From positions 62,001 through 126,000 of the forward strand of contig JAQJVL010000807.1 of assembly GCA_035578905.1 (NCBI GenBank): a stretch of 64,000 bases of DNA, read 5' to 3'. Below are positions 61,506 through 64,000 of this stretch, in pieces. Each line of letters starts with the position of its first letter. The stretch's first letter is position 1. Below the pieces are notes generated by a model, which saw only the letters and a list, made by a program, of their open reading frames with translations, was not told where the DNA came from and ran no database searches. The stretch is from Stictocephala bisonia. Taxonomy: Eukaryota > Arthropoda > Insecta > Hemiptera > Membracidae. The position numbers and the translations under genes are program-made.

Positions 61506-64000
61506 ATTAATATTGATTTTCCTTTTTAATTTATTCACAACTTAATATAAACGACTAACATTTGACAAAAATTTACAATTATAAACATTTAAAGTGCTCA
61601 AAAACTATTCTAAAACTATCTATATAACTTTAATTAGTATTTAAAGAATACCAAAATATATACTCTATACAAAGTTAAGTTATTAAAAGCCATTTTAACT
61701 CGTAATTAATTCCTCCAAATTAGACTAACGACTGATACTGCAAACTCAAACAATCCAAGTTTTACGTGAGGAACAAGTAAGCAATAATCTGTTGATCCTG
61801 TGGGAGGTTCATCTTACGATCAAGATCTAGATTTATGCTCTGTACATTCCCTGAATACGTACAATATCAGATAACCACTTTCTTCTAATGAAGACAAATT
61901 ACCATTTGGTAAAAATGAAAATGAAACCTCGTTCCACTCATTCAATTAAAAAAACTTGGTTGAGTAAGATCAAAGGAATTTCATAGTTAGTTATCATTTT
62001 AGGTAGTAATTTTATTTTTCAATTCTTAGTTATTTTTATTAGGTTGTACTCAAATATTTTAAATTTATATCTCATAATTGGCATATTTTACTATATGTAT
62101 TTCGTAAGCATATACAGACATATGTTTTTTTTGTTACATTTCAATTGTTTTAGAATATTTGTTTATTCATACACAAGCATTGTGTATGTATATCAAGTTT
62201 GGATTTAGGCTTACATTGTACTGTATAACTGGTTCATTATAAATTATGTAGGTTGTTGAACCTAGTGCTAATGTTTTTAAAACCAAGTCCAAAAATTTTA
62301 CAATTTTTGTAATAATAATACAATTTTACAATACTGTTTACAAGTATTTATTTAAACTTAAAAATTTTTTATGTCAACACAGATATAATAAATTATTGCA
62401 ACATTTCCCTAAATTACTAAAGAACATTTTAACTTTCACATCTGTTATATGAATATCAATATTTTACATATAAAGCTGATGATAATTATATACTAAAACT
62501 AACTAATAATAACAAATATGATGTTATGAATGTATTCCTGCATTGTTTTTGTGTAATCCAGACTGATATAAAAGCTTTTTTTTAAATTCTGCAACCCCTA
62601 CTTAAAACAATTATCAGTTTCAAGTAAGCGGGATAAAATATATCACTGGTAGAAAAAGGGCTTTTCCCAATCAGAAATTAAATATTTATTTGGTTCGTGT
62701 ATTTTCATCATTCTTCATGTGGAGGATTGTGCTTTATACAAAGTATTAATTTTTTTACTAAGTTCTGTAATTAAAAAAAAAAACTCTTGAAAATTACTTA
62801 TACACTTTAGATATGTTTTACTAATGTTATGGCTACGATAACTTATAACTATATTACTGATCGTGTTAAGTTATTAAATTAATTTAGTATTAAAGTATTA
62901 TTTATACTCGTGTTTTCAAAAACACACAACTAAAAGTCAACACAGGATCTTAATATAAGATTCTTCAAAATAATGTGTAAAAAGCTTACAGGATTCAATG
63001 TGTTAACAGAAAAAAGAAGGTTTTTTTAATCCGAAACATAGTAAAATACAGTACATTCCAATGATTAGGCACAGTGATCTGTTTCGAGAAAAGTAAGAAA
63101 ATATTATCTTTCTTAAAAGATAATTACTGGTTTTTAAATATTTATTTTGCCACATTGATATTTATTTTAATGTTTAATCAATATTAGGTTTTATTAACAA
63201 ATATTGGTGATATTTATATTTTCATAATGAACAAAATACAAATCAGTTGACGTTAGAATTAATTAATATAATTGACGTTATTATTATTAATCAGTTGAGG
63301 TTACTAAATTAAATTTTAAAATATATAATATAGAGTTTTTGTACATGTATCGTCCTGAAAGACTGGTTTTTAGGGCATCGTTAATGAGGTAGACTTTCAT
63401 ATATCGCCCTTCTTTTAAGCGGACCTCTATATGCTTTATACAAATAATTCTAAGGTTCGTGTATTGATGTATAAATAATAAAAGAGATTGAGTATAAAAA
63501 TACTGCTAGTTTCATGTCATTAATTCACTTAAAATATATTTCTCCTAACAAGTTAAGTATTTCATGGAATTTTTTAAAATTGTTTTTGCATTTATTAAAT
63601 ATTACTTAAATATGTACCATAGATGGTCTAATACGTTTATAAAAAAAGTGTTGAAATTAGATACGCATTTAAGATTGAAACTATTTTAATATAAAAGTAT
63701 TACATGTTAAACATCACGTTTAATGTTATGAAAATATTAAGGTGTATGCCTAATATGAATTGTGCAAACAGAGAAAACCAAGATAACATTTAAAAATAGC
63801 AAAGAAGCACTTGACGGTCAAGCCTTTAAAGGAAGCATACAATTAACGAGCAATCTATTATCCTGGCCACTACACTGATCCTTCAAGGCAGTACTTTCCT
63901 AAATTTCAGGATGTAAGGGAAGGGGAAATTTTATCATTTTTAAAGCCAATTAAATATAAACAACGTAAAATTTTTAAATACCTATAATTTTCACAACTTA
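61506..64000. other. AT-rich non-coding stretch
   Basis: No gene recognised. A GC-balanced patch at 61800-61935 has a minus-strand open frame of about 40 codons (including NGNLSSLEESGYLILYVF) with no ATG and no similarity that I know. Confidence 0.5.

Overview
This is a strongly AT-rich, gene-poor stretch of an animal nuclear genome, almost certainly an insect. The evidence is one intact multi-pass protein of the insect gustatory-receptor type, a 3' fragment of an R1-clade LINE (an arthropod lineage), a Penelope-like GIY-YIG fragment, several other decayed non-LTR retrotransposons, and abundant mini- and microsatellites. A hemipteran or another insect with a large genome would fit, but the window does not fix the order. 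There are no operons or bacterial signals, and I saw no rRNA gene and no complete tRNA gene.

Layout. 1-1197: 3' end of an R1-like LINE with poly(A), then a second A-tract and a 67-bp tandem repeat (1711-1930). 4031-4752 (minus) and 5944-6870 (plus): 3' ends of two CR1/Jockey-type LINEs. 7715-8020: first locus of a GGGT-rich minisatellite that recurs at 33585-34925, 46860-46985 and 49470-49830. 9939-11034: a decayed DNA transposon with TTAA target duplication and a Kolobok/Mutator-like transposase remnant. 13343-14670: a 31-bp satellite array. 18970-20176: a second element with terminal inverted repeats. 25670-26550: a fold-back inverted repeat. 28375-29499 (minus): the only convincing host gene, a single-exon gustatory-receptor-like protein. 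30785-30951, 32630-32952, 57105-57426 and 61250-61505: four copies of a dispersed family of about 320 bp with a tRNA T-arm-like hairpin, probably SINE-like. 36044-36378: Penelope-like GIY-YIG fragment. 40770-41103: LINE ORF1 fragment. 43486-45060: badly decayed LINE reverse transcriptase. 47890-48660: a 38-bp satellite with a 265-bp higher-order period. 55103-55905: a 5'-truncated LINE bounded by a perfect 11-bp target-site duplication. 57495-57815: ten copies of a 32-bp palindrome-bearing repeat in exact register.

The parts do not form a pathway. Apart from the receptor gene, the window is a record of at least seven transposon insertions and more than ten independent tandem-repeat expansions in AT-rich intergenic or intronic DNA. 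Exons of a large gene with long introns could be hidden here and cannot be excluded by eye. No clear new biological system was found. The most unusual structures are the orientation-switching GGGT minisatellite family, the TIR and fold-back elements, and the SINE-like family.
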